The translations under genes were made by a program, and so were the position numbers. From positions 1-64,000 of the forward strand of contig DAMCZI010000026.1 in the NCBI GenBank assembly GCA_032095175.1: DNA of 64,000 nucleotides, read 5' to 3'. Position 1 is the stretch's first letter, and each line of letters opens with the position of its first letter. A model generated the notes under the pieces. It was not told where the DNA came from and searched no databases. It worked only from the letters and a program-made list of their open reading frames with translations. The stretch comes from DAMCZI01 sp032095175 (GTDB lineage Bacteria > Bacillota > Clostridia > Clostridiales > Caloramatoraceae). Shown piece after piece: positions 1 through 7,760 of this stretch.

Positions 1-347
1 CTATTTACTCGCTCCAATGTCTCCTCCAGCAATATTTCTTGACCTTCACTGGTTTAATTTCCTATTGATAAGCTATTCATGAACAATTAGCCACATTTTA
101 TACAATTAAAAATAAGTAACCAGCATTATGAAGTTGTGTGAAATTTCATGTACTTTATGATGAAACTAAACAGGCTCAAATTTATAATTTTGTGAAAGTA
201 GGCTTTAGGGATAAAAAAAGACTTGTCAGGGTGACAGGTTCTTGAGTTATTTAGATAGCTTTGAGATAATAAGATACTTTCGTTTAAATAACTCTAAAAT
301 CAAGAGAATATTATCAGGTAACTTTCTATCACATGAAAAACAGTGGA
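1..347. other. Gene-free left edge with a degenerate REP-like repeat
   Basis: I see no gene here. Bases about 225-325 are a decayed copy of the REP-like family found elsewhere in the window: the left arm contains GACAGGTTCTTGAGTTATTTA and the right arm TTTAAATAACTCTAAAATCAAG. The 70 bases before it (about 150-225, with AATTTTGTGAAAGTAGGCTTT) also recur next to the copies at 38.19 kb and, inverted, 43.5 kb. The repeat unit is therefore longer than the hairpin itself. Confidence 0.5.
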
Positions 348-662
348 AACCGAGGTATCGGGGCATTTAACCCCTTGGAAAAACTTCGACCGAGTGTTAG
401 AAATTCTTGATTGCATGGATGGTGAGAACCTTAGAACAATTCGATTGTTTGAAATATGATGCACTAGAATTCTTATATTTTATTTTTTTAAACAGCTCTG
501 CTTAATTGGTTCGACCCTAAGATGTTTAAAAGAATAAAATATGTAGAATTCTTGCAACATATGAGTTTCGAATGTTCTTAGGTTGTCGCCATCCATGCAA
601 TCTTAGAATTTCAACACCCAGGGAGTGTTTTCCAAGGGGTTAAATGCCCCGATACCTCGGTT
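348..662. repeat. 315-bp foldback (palindromic) element
   Basis: The outer 35 bases (348-382) are an exact reverse complement of 628-662. The arms continue inward with imperfect pairing: GATTGCATGGATGG near 410 matches CCATCCATGCAATC near 590. The centre is a separate palindrome (see 463-553). No open frame of note lies inside. It looks like a non-autonomous foldback or MITE-type element, or a strongly structured non-coding transcript. I cannot tell which. Confidence 0.75.
463..553 (-). repeat. Conserved-loop hairpin, family C copy 4
   Basis: Read on the minus strand this is an AT-rich stem (AGAATTC..TTTTAAACA paired with TGTTTAAAAAAATAAAATAT) closing a 28-base loop that contains TTAGGGTCGAACCAAT. 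It matches the copies at 5727-5837 and 45876-45992 in both stem and loop. It sits in the exact centre of the 315-bp foldback. Confidence 0.65.
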
Positions 663-784
663 GGAACGGTATTTCAAGATATAAATTAACTATTAAGTTA
701 AGAGGTATTATCCATATTTTATGTAAACTAATTATGGTATAACTTTGTGGTTAGGGTTGATACTAATGGTAAGGAGGGGTATGT

Positions 785-1045
785 ATGATTGTGAGTGTGG
801 ATGATAGGCTTGTGGAGGTACAGGAGTATTTGGGGAAGAAAGGGTATAGCGTTTATAGGTTTAGTGATAGGGTTGTTTCTGATGTTTACATATATTCTAA
901 TGGAGATGAGGGATTGGCACAGATAACAAGCAGCGTTATGGGAAATGAAAATGGTTCGTTTTTAATAGATGCAGATGGTAAGAGCTTTAGAGAATTAGAA
1001 TATATGATAAATAGAAGAGTTTATTCTCCACTACTAACAGATTAG
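785..1045 (+). CDS. YkuS/UPF0180 family small protein
   Basis: An 86-aa protein resembling the YkuS (UPF0180) family of Firmicutes, whose function is unknown. The N-terminal pattern (a short V-E-x(n)-L-G-K-K-G-Y-x-V segment) is the part I recognise. The ATG at 785 follows AAGGAGGGG at a good distance. An overlapping ATG at 781 is in another frame with an early stop. It is transcribed alone, convergent with the spore gene downstream, and both share the hairpin terminator at 1116-1150. No signal peptide or membrane segment is seen. The family assignment rests on similarity from memory and is moderate. Confidence 0.6.
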   Translation: MIVSVDDRLVEVQEYLGKKGYSVYRFSDRVVSDVYIYSNGDEGLAQITSSVMGNENGSFLIDADGKSFRELEYMINRRVYSPLLTD

Positions 1046-1115
1046 GATTATTATATTTAAGTTATATAAGAATGAAGAAAAGTTACATTAATATATTATG
1101 GTTATAATGAAATTT

Positions 1116-1154
1116 AACACACCACAAGGGATGCATCCTTGTGGTGTGTTTATT
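1116..1154. terminator. Bidirectional terminator between ykuS-like gene and yyaC
   Basis: A 14-bp stem (AACACACCACAAGG / CCTTGTGGTGTGTT) with a short loop, followed by T-rich sequence on the plus strand and preceded by A-rich sequence. It can therefore serve both convergent genes. Confidence 0.8.
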
Positions 1155-1731
1155 ATACTAATTCACTTTGAGATAGTAGAGTTTTTAGAGAACTATAGAT
1201 GCTTAGGGATATAATATCCGCCATTTCCATAACAAGTGAGAGGCGGGTGTTTTGAAGTACCAGGTATTCCATGAATCCAGATATATTTACTATGCCTGTT
1301 ATACTTATATCACCTATTGATTTTAGATTTTTATTTACGCCGGCGCCGGGATGAAGTGGACCCCTGTAGAGATTTATTTTACCAACGTTCTCAGTTCTTC
1401 CAAGGGAGGCATCTATAGCTATTATAAAAGGATTTTCCATTTCCTTGTATATACCATCAATCTTTTCTTCAAGGTTCTTTGCATGAACAGGTTCCTTTAG
1501 GGTTCCAAATATCTTTGCATACTTGGAAGTATAATATGAGGTAAGTTTATGGCCAACCAGAGGCCCAAGGCAATCACCGGTAGAACGATCAGTGCCTATA
1601 CAGAGAATTACTACTTCTCTATCCGTATTGTAGTTTTGATTTATTAAATCAGAAATCTCATTTGAAAGTAAAAAAGAGGCATTTGGCTTGGAGCTTTCTA
1701 TTGAGAACAGTAGGCTTGAAGTTTGAAGCAT
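1153..1731 (-). CDS. yyaC: YyaC-type spore protease-related protein
   Basis: A 192-aa member of the YyaC family (TIGR02841-type), related in fold to the GPR spore protease that degrades small acid-soluble proteins. The family is restricted to endospore formers and is expressed in sporulation. Visible hallmarks are the central IGTDRSTGDCLGPLVG segment and the IAIDASLGR segment, both typical of the GPR/HybD-like fold. The ATG at 1731 is preferred because AGGAGG lies just upstream; a start six codons earlier is possible but has no ribosome site. It is monocistronic and divergent from the CvpA-like gene. Its exact role in the spore is not established. Confidence 0.85.
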   Translation of the reverse strand: MLQTSSLLFSIESSKPNASFLLSNEISDLINQNYNTDREVVILCIGTDRSTGDCLGPLVGHKLTSYYTSKYAKIFGTLKEPVHAKNLEEKIDGIYKEMENPFIIAIDASLGRTENVGKINLYRGPLHPGAGVNKNLKSIGDISITGIVNISGFMEYLVLQNTRLSLVMEMADIISLSIYSSLKTLLSQSELV

Positions 1732-1858
1732 ACAAATTCCTCCTAACACACGTATATAAGAAGTTTATCCAGATAAGGTAAATATTATTCCGGTAAATGT
1801 TTGTAAAAGTAAATATTATAAAATATAATTTATATATATGTATAGGGAGGTGAAAAAT

Positions 1859-2473
1859 GTGAACATGAACTTAGTTGACATAATTATTATAGGAGTCGCT
1901 GCATGGGGAATTATTGATGGTGCAATGAGGGGAGTAATCATTTCACTTATAAATACAGCAGCAATATTTATCTCCTTATATTTTGGGAAATATGTCTCAG
2001 CTATAATTACTGAATTAGTAATGTCAAAAACAGGAATATACGCTTATCTAAGGGATGCAATAGCAAAGAAAATTTTACAGGGAAATGAAATGAGCAATTT
2101 AATATTGGGCATGATAAAAGTAAATGGAATGCCTGCCCCGGATGGAATTGCATATTTAATAATAAATGCAGTAAGCTTTATTATATTTTTAGCGTTGGTA
2201 TTTACCCTGGTAAGGGTAGTTGGAGGGATAACAAAGGGAATTGTCAGAAAGACACCCTTAGGTATAGTTGATAAACTAGGTGGAGCAGTATTTGGTTTAA
2301 TGAAGGCCCTAATAATATTATTTTTAGTATTTGCATTGATATTGCCTCTGCTTGGAGTTATATCAGGAGACTCTTTTATTAGCTCCTCTATAGAGAAATC
2401 AAAATTTGCAGTGTATTTTATGAAATACAATTTTGTGCTGGACTGGCTGAAGGGAAAAGTCATGGTTCTATAG
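1859..2473 (+). CDS. CvpA-family integral membrane protein
   Basis: A 204-aa protein with about four hydrophobic segments, starting with a membrane helix (LVDIIIIGVAAWGIIDG) and the R-G dipeptide typical of CvpA/colicin V production proteins. Clostridial relatives are annotated as CvpA family; their role is uncertain (envelope or secretion related). The GTG start at 1859 follows GGGAGGTG with 6-base spacing; an ATG two codons later is the alternative. The antisense frame over the same region is a shadow. It is followed by about 120 bp without a gene before yedF. Confidence 0.75.
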   Translation: MNMNLVDIIIIGVAAWGIIDGAMRGVIISLINTAAIFISLYFGKYVSAIITELVMSKTGIYAYLRDAIAKKILQGNEMSNLILGMIKVNGMPAPDGIAYLIINAVSFIIFLALVFTLVRVVGGITKGIVRKTPLGIVDKLGGAVFGLMKALIILFLVFALILPLLGVISGDSFISSSIEKSKFAVYFMKYNFVLDWLKGKVMVL

Positions 2474-2595
2474 AAAAAATTAATACTTAAAAGTTTATCT
2501 ATATAATTTATCTATACATAAATTATCACCCCTATTTTTTGCTATATTATATTTGTAAGGATAACGTAATTAATATTTATTTTGGGGGTCAAAAT

Positions 2596-3177
2596 ATGAA
2601 GATAATAGATTGTAGAGGACTTGCATGTCCTAAGCCAGTTATAATGACAAAAAAAGAAATGGAATCAATAAGTGAAGGTGAATTTGAGGTAATAGTTGAT
2701 AATGAAGCTGCAAGGGATAATGTGTCGAAATTTGTAAAAAATGAAGGCATGGAGTGCAGTGTAGTAGATAATAATGGAGAATATCATATTTCTGTAAAGA
2801 AAACAAAGGCTGCATGTGAGTGCATGGACTTTGGTGATAAGGGAAGTATTGCAATACTAATAGGAAGTAATACTTTTGGAAGAGGAGACGACAAGCTAGG
2901 TACTGCACTTATGAAAAGCTATCTATATGCTCTTTCAGAAAGCAGCAAAAGACCAGCAACAATAATGTTTGTAAATGCTGGAGTAAAGCTTACATCTGAG
3001 GGTTCGGAGGTTCTTGAAAGCTTAAAGGCATTGGAGAGCAATGGAGTAGAAATATTATCCTGTGGAACATGCCTTGATTTCTATGGATTAAAGGAAAAGC
3101 TTGTTATAGGTTCAATTACAAATATGTATACAATAGTTGATAAGCTTAACAATGCATCAAATTCAATAACACTGTAG
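2596..3177 (+). CDS. yedF: Sulfurtransferase-like selenium metabolism protein YedF
   Basis: A 193-aa protein with an N-terminal TusA/SirA-like domain (residues 1-70) carrying CRGLACPKPV, whose CPxP cysteine is the persulfide/selenide carrier position in TusA. It is joined to a C-terminal DsrE-like domain (about 95-190) containing CGTCLDFY. This two-domain form is the YedF family that co-occurs with selenium genes. The ATG at 2596 follows GGGGGTC. It lies 8 bp before a DUF3343 gene, a pairing typical of this family. No selD or selA is in the window, so the selenium role is inferred from the family. Confidence 0.85.
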   Translation: MKIIDCRGLACPKPVIMTKKEMESISEGEFEVIVDNEAARDNVSKFVKNEGMECSVVDNNGEYHISVKKTKAACECMDFGDKGSIAILIGSNTFGRGDDKLGTALMKSYLYALSESSKRPATIMFVNAGVKLTSEGSEVLESLKALESNGVEILSCGTCLDFYGLKEKLVIGSITNMYTIVDKLNNASNSITL

Positions 3178-3185
3178 GAGATATT

Positions 3186-3449
3186 ATGGGAGAATACTTG
3201 TTACTGACATTTAACAGCACTAACTTTGCCATGCAGGCAGAAAGCCAGCTTAAGGCTTTAGGCATGGAGTTTCAGGTTATTCCAACGCCTAGAGAGGTTA
3301 CACGCAGCTGTGGGCTTTCTATAAAGACATCCTTTGAGAACAAGGCAAAAGTTGATGAGTTGAAGAATGAAGAAAAAATTAAAATAAAAGCTATGTATAA
3401 TGTTAGTATGATAACAGGAGTAAAAACCTTTAAAGAAGTGGGAAGATAG
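3186..3449 (+). CDS. DUF3343 putative Se/S carrier-like protein
   Basis: An 87-aa protein of the DUF3343 family, described as a putative Se/S carrier because it is regularly next to yedF and selenium genes. The conserved TPREVTRSCGLSIK stretch with its single cysteine is visible at about residues 35-48. It starts 8 bp after yedF with GGAGATATT before ATG, so the two form an operon. No catalytic motif beyond the cysteine is seen. A small hairpin (GATAGTTTGCTATC) overlaps its end but has no clear T-tract. Confidence 0.8.
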   Translation: MGEYLLLTFNSTNFAMQAESQLKALGMEFQVIPTPREVTRSCGLSIKTSFENKAKVDELKNEEKIKIKAMYNVSMITGVKTFKEVGR

Positions 3450-3476
3450 TTTGCTATCTTCCTTCTTTTCATTGGA

Positions 3477-3630
3477 CATATTCGATAAAATAACTAGTCA
3501 ATATTTTGGTCTATTTTGCGTCATACTTCGTCAATAGAAACTCAAGTTAGCACCACTAGCTTGAGCTTCTATTTCCTCGTCTGACACAAAATATCCTCAA
3601 AATCTTTGACTAGTTATTTTATCGAATATG
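3477..3630. repeat. 154-bp inverted-repeat element (MITE-like)
   Basis: The first 25 bases (3477-3501) and last 25 bases (3606-3630) are perfect reverse complements, with CATATTCGATAAAATAACTA at the outer end. Inside is a smaller hairpin (CTCAAGTTAGC / GCTTGAG). There is no coding potential. It has the form of a short non-autonomous transposable element. I saw no second full copy in this window. Confidence 0.7.
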
Positions 3631-3718
3631 CCTTATAATACTTATAATACAAGCAATGGCATATATATTTTTTATAAATACGAAAAGTTAAATGAAATAA
3701 TTTTTTGGGAGAATTTTT

Positions 3719-4597
3719 ATGACAATAACCAGAAAAATTAGAAAGCTTATATTAATATGTATAATTGTAAATATAGCTGCAATAATTATTCTTGGTATAG
3801 GGGTTATAAGCTTCACTGAGGACAATGGAAATGTTGAGGTTGTTGCAATGGATATGGGTGAGCCCGAAAAACCAATGAATAATGATGAATTTATAAAGGT
3901 TTCAGATTTAATTCCTGATATAGTAATTGAGCTTAGATATGGAACAGAGAGAAACATAACGGGTAAAAATTTATACACTGATAATACAGCATATTTAAGA
4001 CTTGGAACTGCGCAAAAATTAAAAAAAGCAAATGAGGAGTTAAAAAAACTTGGACTAAGGATAAAGATATGGGATGCCTATAGACCAAGAGCAGTACAGT
4101 ATGAATTGTGGAAAGAGGAACCTGATGTTAGATATATAGTTGATCCTAAAAGAGGATCAGTGCACAGCAGGGGGGCAGCTATAGATATAACCCTGGTAGA
4201 TAAAAACGGCAAAGAAGTTAAAATGCCTACAGATTTTGATACCTTTTCGAAAAAGGGAGATAGAAATTACAGAGATGTGGATGCAGAAGCAGCAGAGAAT
4301 TCAATGATTCTTGAAAATATAATGTATAAAAATGGATTCAAGGGGGCAAAAACTGAATGGTGGCATTTTTCTGATTTAGAGTGGAGCAAATATCCTCTTG
4401 TTGATAGAGTTTCTATTAAGGACAAGGAGGAGAAGCTTGATATTAAGATAGCTCCTTCAGAAGATAAAACACCTGAATTTATAACTTCAATAAGAGATAA
4501 GATAGCAAAATTTGATATGGATGGATTTTTGGCTGGTATAAAGTATCAAATATCAAAGGTTAAAGAAATATTTGGAGAATATGGATCTGAGGAGTAG
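3719..4597 (+). CDS. VanX/DdpX-type D-alanyl-D-alanine dipeptidase (M15), membrane anchored
   Basis: A 292-aa protein with an N-terminal membrane helix (about residues 8-32) and a peptidase M15 VanX-like domain (about 58-222). Zinc ligands and catalytic residues can be picked out: H149 and D156 in VHSRGAAID, E213 and H216 in TEWWHF, and the conserved R122 in DAYRPR. Homologues cleave D-Ala-D-Ala in wall metabolism or glycopeptide resistance. No vanH or vanA partners are nearby, so a housekeeping wall role is more likely than resistance. It carries an acidic C-terminal tail of about 60 residues beyond the domain. The ATG at 3719 follows GGGAG. The mscS-like gene starts 7 bp after its stop. Confidence 0.8.
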   Translation: MTITRKIRKLILICIIVNIAAIIILGIGVISFTEDNGNVEVVAMDMGEPEKPMNNDEFIKVSDLIPDIVIELRYGTERNITGKNLYTDNTAYLRLGTAQKLKKANEELKKLGLRIKIWDAYRPRAVQYELWKEEPDVRYIVDPKRGSVHSRGAAIDITLVDKNGKEVKMPTDFDTFSKKGDRNYRDVDAEAAENSMILENIMYKNGFKGAKTEWWHFSDLEWSKYPLVDRVSIKDKEEKLDIKIAPSEDKTPEFITSIRDKIAKFDMDGFLAGIKYQISKVKEIFGEYGSEE

Positions 4598-4604
4598 ATA
4601 TATA

Positions 4605-5468
4605 ATGGATATTAAATCGCAAATAGTAAAATATTTTGGAGAAATGATAACATATAAGGAACTAATTAATTATGCTATATTATTGATAAAATCAGTATTA
4701 ATATTTATAATAACTAGGATATTTGTTAAAATATTTAGCTCTATAATAGAAAAGTTTTTTGAAAGACAGAAAAACTCCAGGTTTGGAATAAACAATAGAA
4801 GAGCAGATACCCTAAGTGAGCTCTTAAAAAGTATAATTAGATATGTAATGTATTTTATAGCCATTGTATGGATACTTGATGTGTTAGGGTTTGAGATTAA
4901 AACAGTATTAGCCGTTACAAGTGTTGCAGGAGTTGCAATAGGCTTTGGTGCACAGAACTTGGTTAAGGACGTAATCACTGGATTTTTTATACTTTTTGAA
5001 GATCAGTTTGCAGTTGGAGATTTTGTAGAAATAGATGGGATGACTGGTATTGTTGAAGCTTTAGGACTTAGAATTACAAAGATAAGGGATTTTTCTGGAG
5101 ACCTTCATATAGTACCAAATGGCAGTATAGTTAAGGTAACAAACAAATCCAGAGGAAGCATGAGAGCACTTGTTGATGTGGATATAGCCTATGAAGAGAA
5201 TACAGATAAAGTTATTGCTATAATAAACAAGGTATTGGAAGATATTAAAAAGGAAAAACAAGATATAGTTGAAGGACCAAACGTACTTGGAATAACAAAG
5301 TTTGGAGAGGCAGGAACAACTATAAGGATTATAGCTAGAACAAATCCAATGGGCCAGTGGGATGTTGAAATGGAGATTAGAAGAAGAATAAAAGCTGCTC
5401 TTGAAAAGAATGGAATACACATACAATACCCTACAAGGGTCCTTGTTGAAAACAAAAAGGAGGTTTAA
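4605..5468 (+). CDS. MscS-family mechanosensitive ion channel
   Basis: A 287-aa small-conductance mechanosensitive channel homologue. Membrane helices occupy about residues 15-40 and 70-115. The pore helix follows with the glycine/alanine pattern SVAGVAIGFGAQNLVKDVI, then the beta domain (GDFVEIDGMTGIVEALGLR) and a C-terminal mixed domain. The ATG at 4605 is chosen because GAGGAG precedes it; a start at 4572 would overlap the dipeptidase gene. It is followed after 2 bp by the DUF951 gene, so the dipeptidase, channel and DUF951 genes probably share a transcript. Confidence 0.88.
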   Translation: MDIKSQIVKYFGEMITYKELINYAILLIKSVLIFIITRIFVKIFSSIIEKFFERQKNSRFGINNRRADTLSELLKSIIRYVMYFIAIVWILDVLGFEIKTVLAVTSVAGVAIGFGAQNLVKDVITGFFILFEDQFAVGDFVEIDGMTGIVEALGLRITKIRDFSGDLHIVPNGSIVKVTNKSRGSMRALVDVDIAYEENTDKVIAIINKVLEDIKKEKQDIVEGPNVLGITKFGEAGTTIRIIARTNPMGQWDVEMEIRRRIKAALEKNGIHIQYPTRVLVENKKEV

Positions 5469-5470
5469 AA

Positions 5471-5680
5471 ATGGTAACTAACTTTAATATTGGAGATATA
5501 GTACAGACTAGAAAGGAACATCCCTGCGGCAGTAATCAGTGGGAAATAATAAGGCTCGGAGCAGATATTAAGATTAAATGCGTTGAATGCGGAAGAATAG
5601 TTATGCTTCCGAGGCAAAAATTTGAGAAATCAGTTAAAAAAATTGTAAAAAGCAGCAGTGAAGAGGATAAGGCAAATTAA
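5471..5680 (+). CDS. DUF951 family protein
   Basis: A 69-aa protein of the DUF951 family, with the typical start (IGDIVQTRKEHPCGSNQWEI) and a CxxC-like pair (KCVECGR). These proteins are widespread in Firmicutes near mscS or rpsF and have no proven role; a small beta-barrel nucleic-acid or metal-binding fold is plausible. The ATG at 5471 follows AGGAGGTTT within the end of the channel gene. There is no terminator directly after it; a family C hairpin begins about 45 bases downstream. Confidence 0.85.
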   Translation: MVTNFNIGDIVQTRKEHPCGSNQWEIIRLGADIKIKCVECGRIVMLPRQKFEKSVKKIVKSSSEEDKAN

Positions 5681-5726
5681 AAAAATAAATGGGTCAGATT
5701 GCGAAGTGATTTTAATTATTTTCTAA

Positions 5727-5837
5727 ATATAAATCAAAAATTCTATTACATTTTGTCTTTTTAAACATCCTAAGGTCGGACCAATACTGTAGGGCTGTTT
5801 AAAAAAACAAAATGTAAAGAATTTTACGATTTATATA
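5727..5837 (+). repeat. Conserved-loop hairpin, family C copy 1
   Basis: A long stem (ATATAAATCAAAAATTCT..TTTTTAAACA with TGTTTAAA..AGAATTTTACGATTTATAT) and a 28-base loop containing CCTAAGGTCGGACCAAT. The copy at 45876-45992 is nearly identical. It lies between the DUF951 gene and the rpsF leader. It lacks the terminal T-tract of a simple terminator. Confidence 0.75.
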
Positions 5838-5840
5838 TAG

Positions 5841-6035
5841 GCACTCAATCACGCGCATACTAACTGTATGTAAGTGATTGAGTAATGACGAAAATAATTA
5901 AAAGGACGAGTAAGATGACTTATTTTTTTAATTTGCCTAAAGGTGTTGCACAAGAATAGGAAGTATGTTAAACTTGTAATGTTATAGTCCCTGCTCATTT
6001 TTGAGCCGTTAGTCCAAAGGGAGGAGGTGTGCATT
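5841..6035 (+). promoter_or_regulatory. Structured rpsF leader with candidate S6:S18 binding hairpin
   Basis: The 195 bases before rpsF hold three structures. First is a perfect 10-bp stem (ACTCAATCAC / GTGATTGAGT, 5843-5883) with an inner CATAC/GTATG stem. Second is a short hairpin TAAG..CTTA followed by seven T (about 5911-5928). Third, next to the ribosome site, is GCTCA-loop-TGAGC followed directly by CCG (5993-6008). A hairpin with an exposed CCG is the hallmark of the S6:S18 autoregulatory motif known upstream of rpsF operons. The third element is therefore a good candidate, while the first two are unassigned. Confidence 0.5.
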
Positions 6036-6323
6036 ATGAATAAATACGAATCATTATTCGTTTTAGCTCCAACTCTAGATGAAGAAGCTTTAAAGGCTGC
6101 TATAGACAGAGTAAAGGGAGTTATCGAAAATGGTGGAGGAGTAGTAGATAACGTTGATGAATGGGGTAAGAGAAGACTTGCCTATGAAATCAATAAAATC
6201 AACGAAGGATTCTACTTTCTAGTTAACTTTAGTTCCAATTCTGAATTACCAAAGGAATTAGACAGAGTTTTTAGAATCTCCGATAACGTTATCAGACATC
6301 TAATAATAAGACTTGAAGATTAA
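6036..6323 (+). CDS. rpsF: 30S ribosomal protein S6
   Basis: A 95-aa S6 protein of normal length that binds the central domain of 16S rRNA with S18. It opens with MNKYESLFVLAPTLDEE and carries the DEWGKRRLAYEINK segment typical of the family. The ATG at 6036 is preferred because GGGAGGAGGTG precedes it by 7 bases; a start three codons earlier would lie too close to the ribosome site. It is first gene of the rpsF-ssb-rpsR operon with short gaps (17 and 23 bp) and is probably autoregulated through the leader. Confidence 0.97.
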   Translation: MNKYESLFVLAPTLDEEALKAAIDRVKGVIENGGGVVDNVDEWGKRRLAYEINKINEGFYFLVNFSSNSELPKELDRVFRISDNVIRHLIIRLED

Positions 6324-6340
6324 TTATAGGTGGTGTAAGT

Positions 6341-6766
6341 ATGAATAAAGTTATTCTTATAGGCAGATTAGTTCGCGACCCGGAGCTTAAGTTTACAACC
6401 GGAACGGGGATTGCTGTGGCCACCTTTTCATTAGCTGTCGATAGAAATTATGTAGGTCAAAGTGGTCAAAGGGAAGCTGATTTCATAAACATAGTGTGCT
6501 GGAGAAAACTTGCCGAAAACGTAGCAAACAATGTATCAAAGGGAAGATTAGTTGCAGTATCTGGATCAATACAGACAAGAAAGTATCAAGCACAGGATGG
6601 AAGCAACAGGTATGCTACCGAAGTAGTTGCTGATGAGGTGAAGTTCTTAGACTGGCCTAAAGACGGAGGTTCTATACCAAGGGGCAATGATATGTCCCGA
6701 GGAGTATCAGGAGAAACTGAATCAGGTTTTATGCCTATTTCAGAAGATGATGATATTCCATTCTAA
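6341..6766 (+). CDS. ssb: Single-stranded DNA-binding protein
   Basis: A 141-aa SSB with the OB fold in residues 1-105 (MNKVILIGRLVRDPELKFT, FINIVCWRKLAENVA). It has a short linker and the acidic C-terminal tip ending DDDIPF, which recruits replication and repair partners. Length and tip are normal for a housekeeping SSB. It lies between rpsF and rpsR, the usual Firmicute arrangement. The ATG follows GGTGG at close range. Confidence 0.97.
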   Translation: MNKVILIGRLVRDPELKFTTGTGIAVATFSLAVDRNYVGQSGQREADFINIVCWRKLAENVANNVSKGRLVAVSGSIQTRKYQAQDGSNRYATEVVADEVKFLDWPKDGGSIPRGNDMSRGVSGETESGFMPISEDDDIPF

Positions 6767-6789
6767 TTCTTTGATAAGGAGGGGAGAAA

Positions 6790-7041
6790 ATGGCAAACGG
6801 AGGAGCTAGAAGACCATCCAACAAGCAAAGACGTATGAAGAAAAGAGTATGTTCTTTCTGTATGGATAAGTCTGAAAATATAGATTACAAAGATATATCA
6901 AAACTTAAGAAGTATATAACAGAAAGAGGAAAGATTCTTCCAAGAAGAATTTCCGGAAACTGTGCAAAGCATCAGAGAGAGCTTACAATTGCTATAAAGA
7001 GAGCAAGAAACATAGCATTACTTCCATATACAACAGAGTAA
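6790..7041 (+). CDS. rpsR: 30S ribosomal protein S18
   Basis: An 83-aa S18 that pairs with S6 on the 30S platform. It has the basic KQRRMKKRVCSFCMDK segment and the conserved RGKILPRRISGNCAKHQREL core. Two cysteines at the N-terminus (CSFC) and one in GNCAKH suggest the zinc-binding version of S18. The ATG at 6790 follows GGAGGGGAG. It is the last gene of the operon, with a hairpin at 7059-7087. Confidence 0.97.
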   Translation: MANGGARRPSNKQRRMKKRVCSFCMDKSENIDYKDISKLKKYITERGKILPRRISGNCAKHQRELTIAIKRARNIALLPYTTE

Positions 7042-7058
7042 TATAATCTTTGATGATT

Positions 7059-7092
7059 AAAGCCGATGAATATCATTCATCGGCTTTAAAAA
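7059..7092 (+). terminator. Terminator after rpsR
   Basis: A 13-bp stem (AAAGCCGATGAAT / ATTCATCGGCTTT) with a 3-base loop directly after rpsR. The T-run is only the stem's own TTT, so termination may be partial. Confidence 0.7.
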
Positions 7093-7103
7093 TGTCCTAT
7101 GGA

Positions 7104-7210
7104 GAAAATATAAATTCGTACATTATGTTTTTTAAACAGCTCTGTTGAATTGATTTACAATTAGGATGTTTTAAGGAACAGAATGTATTAGAATTTTTAG
7201 ATTATATATA
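7104..7210 (-). repeat. Conserved-loop hairpin, family C copy 3 (diverged)
   Basis: Read on the minus strand it aligns with the other C copies over the stems and the loop ends (CATCC..GAGC with the same 28-base loop length). However, the core GGTCG has drifted to TTGTA. Bases 7211-7369 that follow hold no gene I can recognise. Confidence 0.55.
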
Positions 7211-7399
7211 ATAATTACCAATGAATGAAAAAAAGAATTCTTAAGTAAAAATGCAGCACCATATCCATACAATATAGTCCATATAATAATAAAATAAACT
7301 TGATAAAAAACCCTTCATGTTGTAGCATTACATTAAAGGACTTATATGTAATTCTGCAGCAAATGTAAGTTGGGTATACAGTATGGGGGTGTAGTTATT

Positions 7400-7726
7400 A
7401 TGGTAGATAACGAAAATATCGATATACTGGGAAATATGAAGGTAATGGAAAGCTATAAAACATATTTGCTTTCTGCAGTTGCAGATTTATATTCCACCAT
7501 GTCAAAGGGAAATAAGGCTGATATGGAGGATATATTAGAGGAACTTGCAGATATTACAATGCTTTCATATCTACTTGGTAAGAGACTGGGAATTAATTAT
7601 TCAACCATAGATGACAGCATAGTAAAAAAGCTAAGGCTTGGTGTCCTTGAGGAAAACAACATAGAAAGAGATTATCAGGATTATTCAAAGCTGATATCAT
7701 ATCTTAAGGACGGAAGAGAAATATAG
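7400..7726 (+). CDS. MazG-like family protein
   Basis: A 108-aa, mostly helical protein of the MazG-like family (PF12643 type). The short DILEELADITMLSYLLGKRL segment resembles the acidic EExxxE-type helix of MazG nucleotide pyrophosphohydrolases, but it lacks the complete EExxExxD metal set. Enzymatic activity is therefore doubtful. The ATG at 7400 follows TGGGGGTG; an upstream TTG at 7370 is less likely. It lies 34 bp ahead of gdpP on the same strand, an arrangement common in clostridia, and may be cotranscribed with it. Confidence 0.65.
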   Translation: MVDNENIDILGNMKVMESYKTYLLSAVADLYSTMSKGNKADMEDILEELADITMLSYLLGKRLGINYSTIDDSIVKKLRLGVLEENNIERDYQDYSKLISYLKDGREI

Positions 7727-7760
7727 AGTAAATCAGTGACCATCAATTGGAGGGTCGAAG

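Noticed and set aside
2044..2463. Antisense open frame in the CvpA-like gene
   Set aside because: Shadow of an AT-rich real gene with no ribosome site of its own; the same holds for long antisense frames in dnaB, pyc and the ABC genes.
3719..4597. Vancomycin-resistance vanX
   Set aside because: No vanHA-type partners or VanRS regulator nearby; a housekeeping dipeptidase is more likely.
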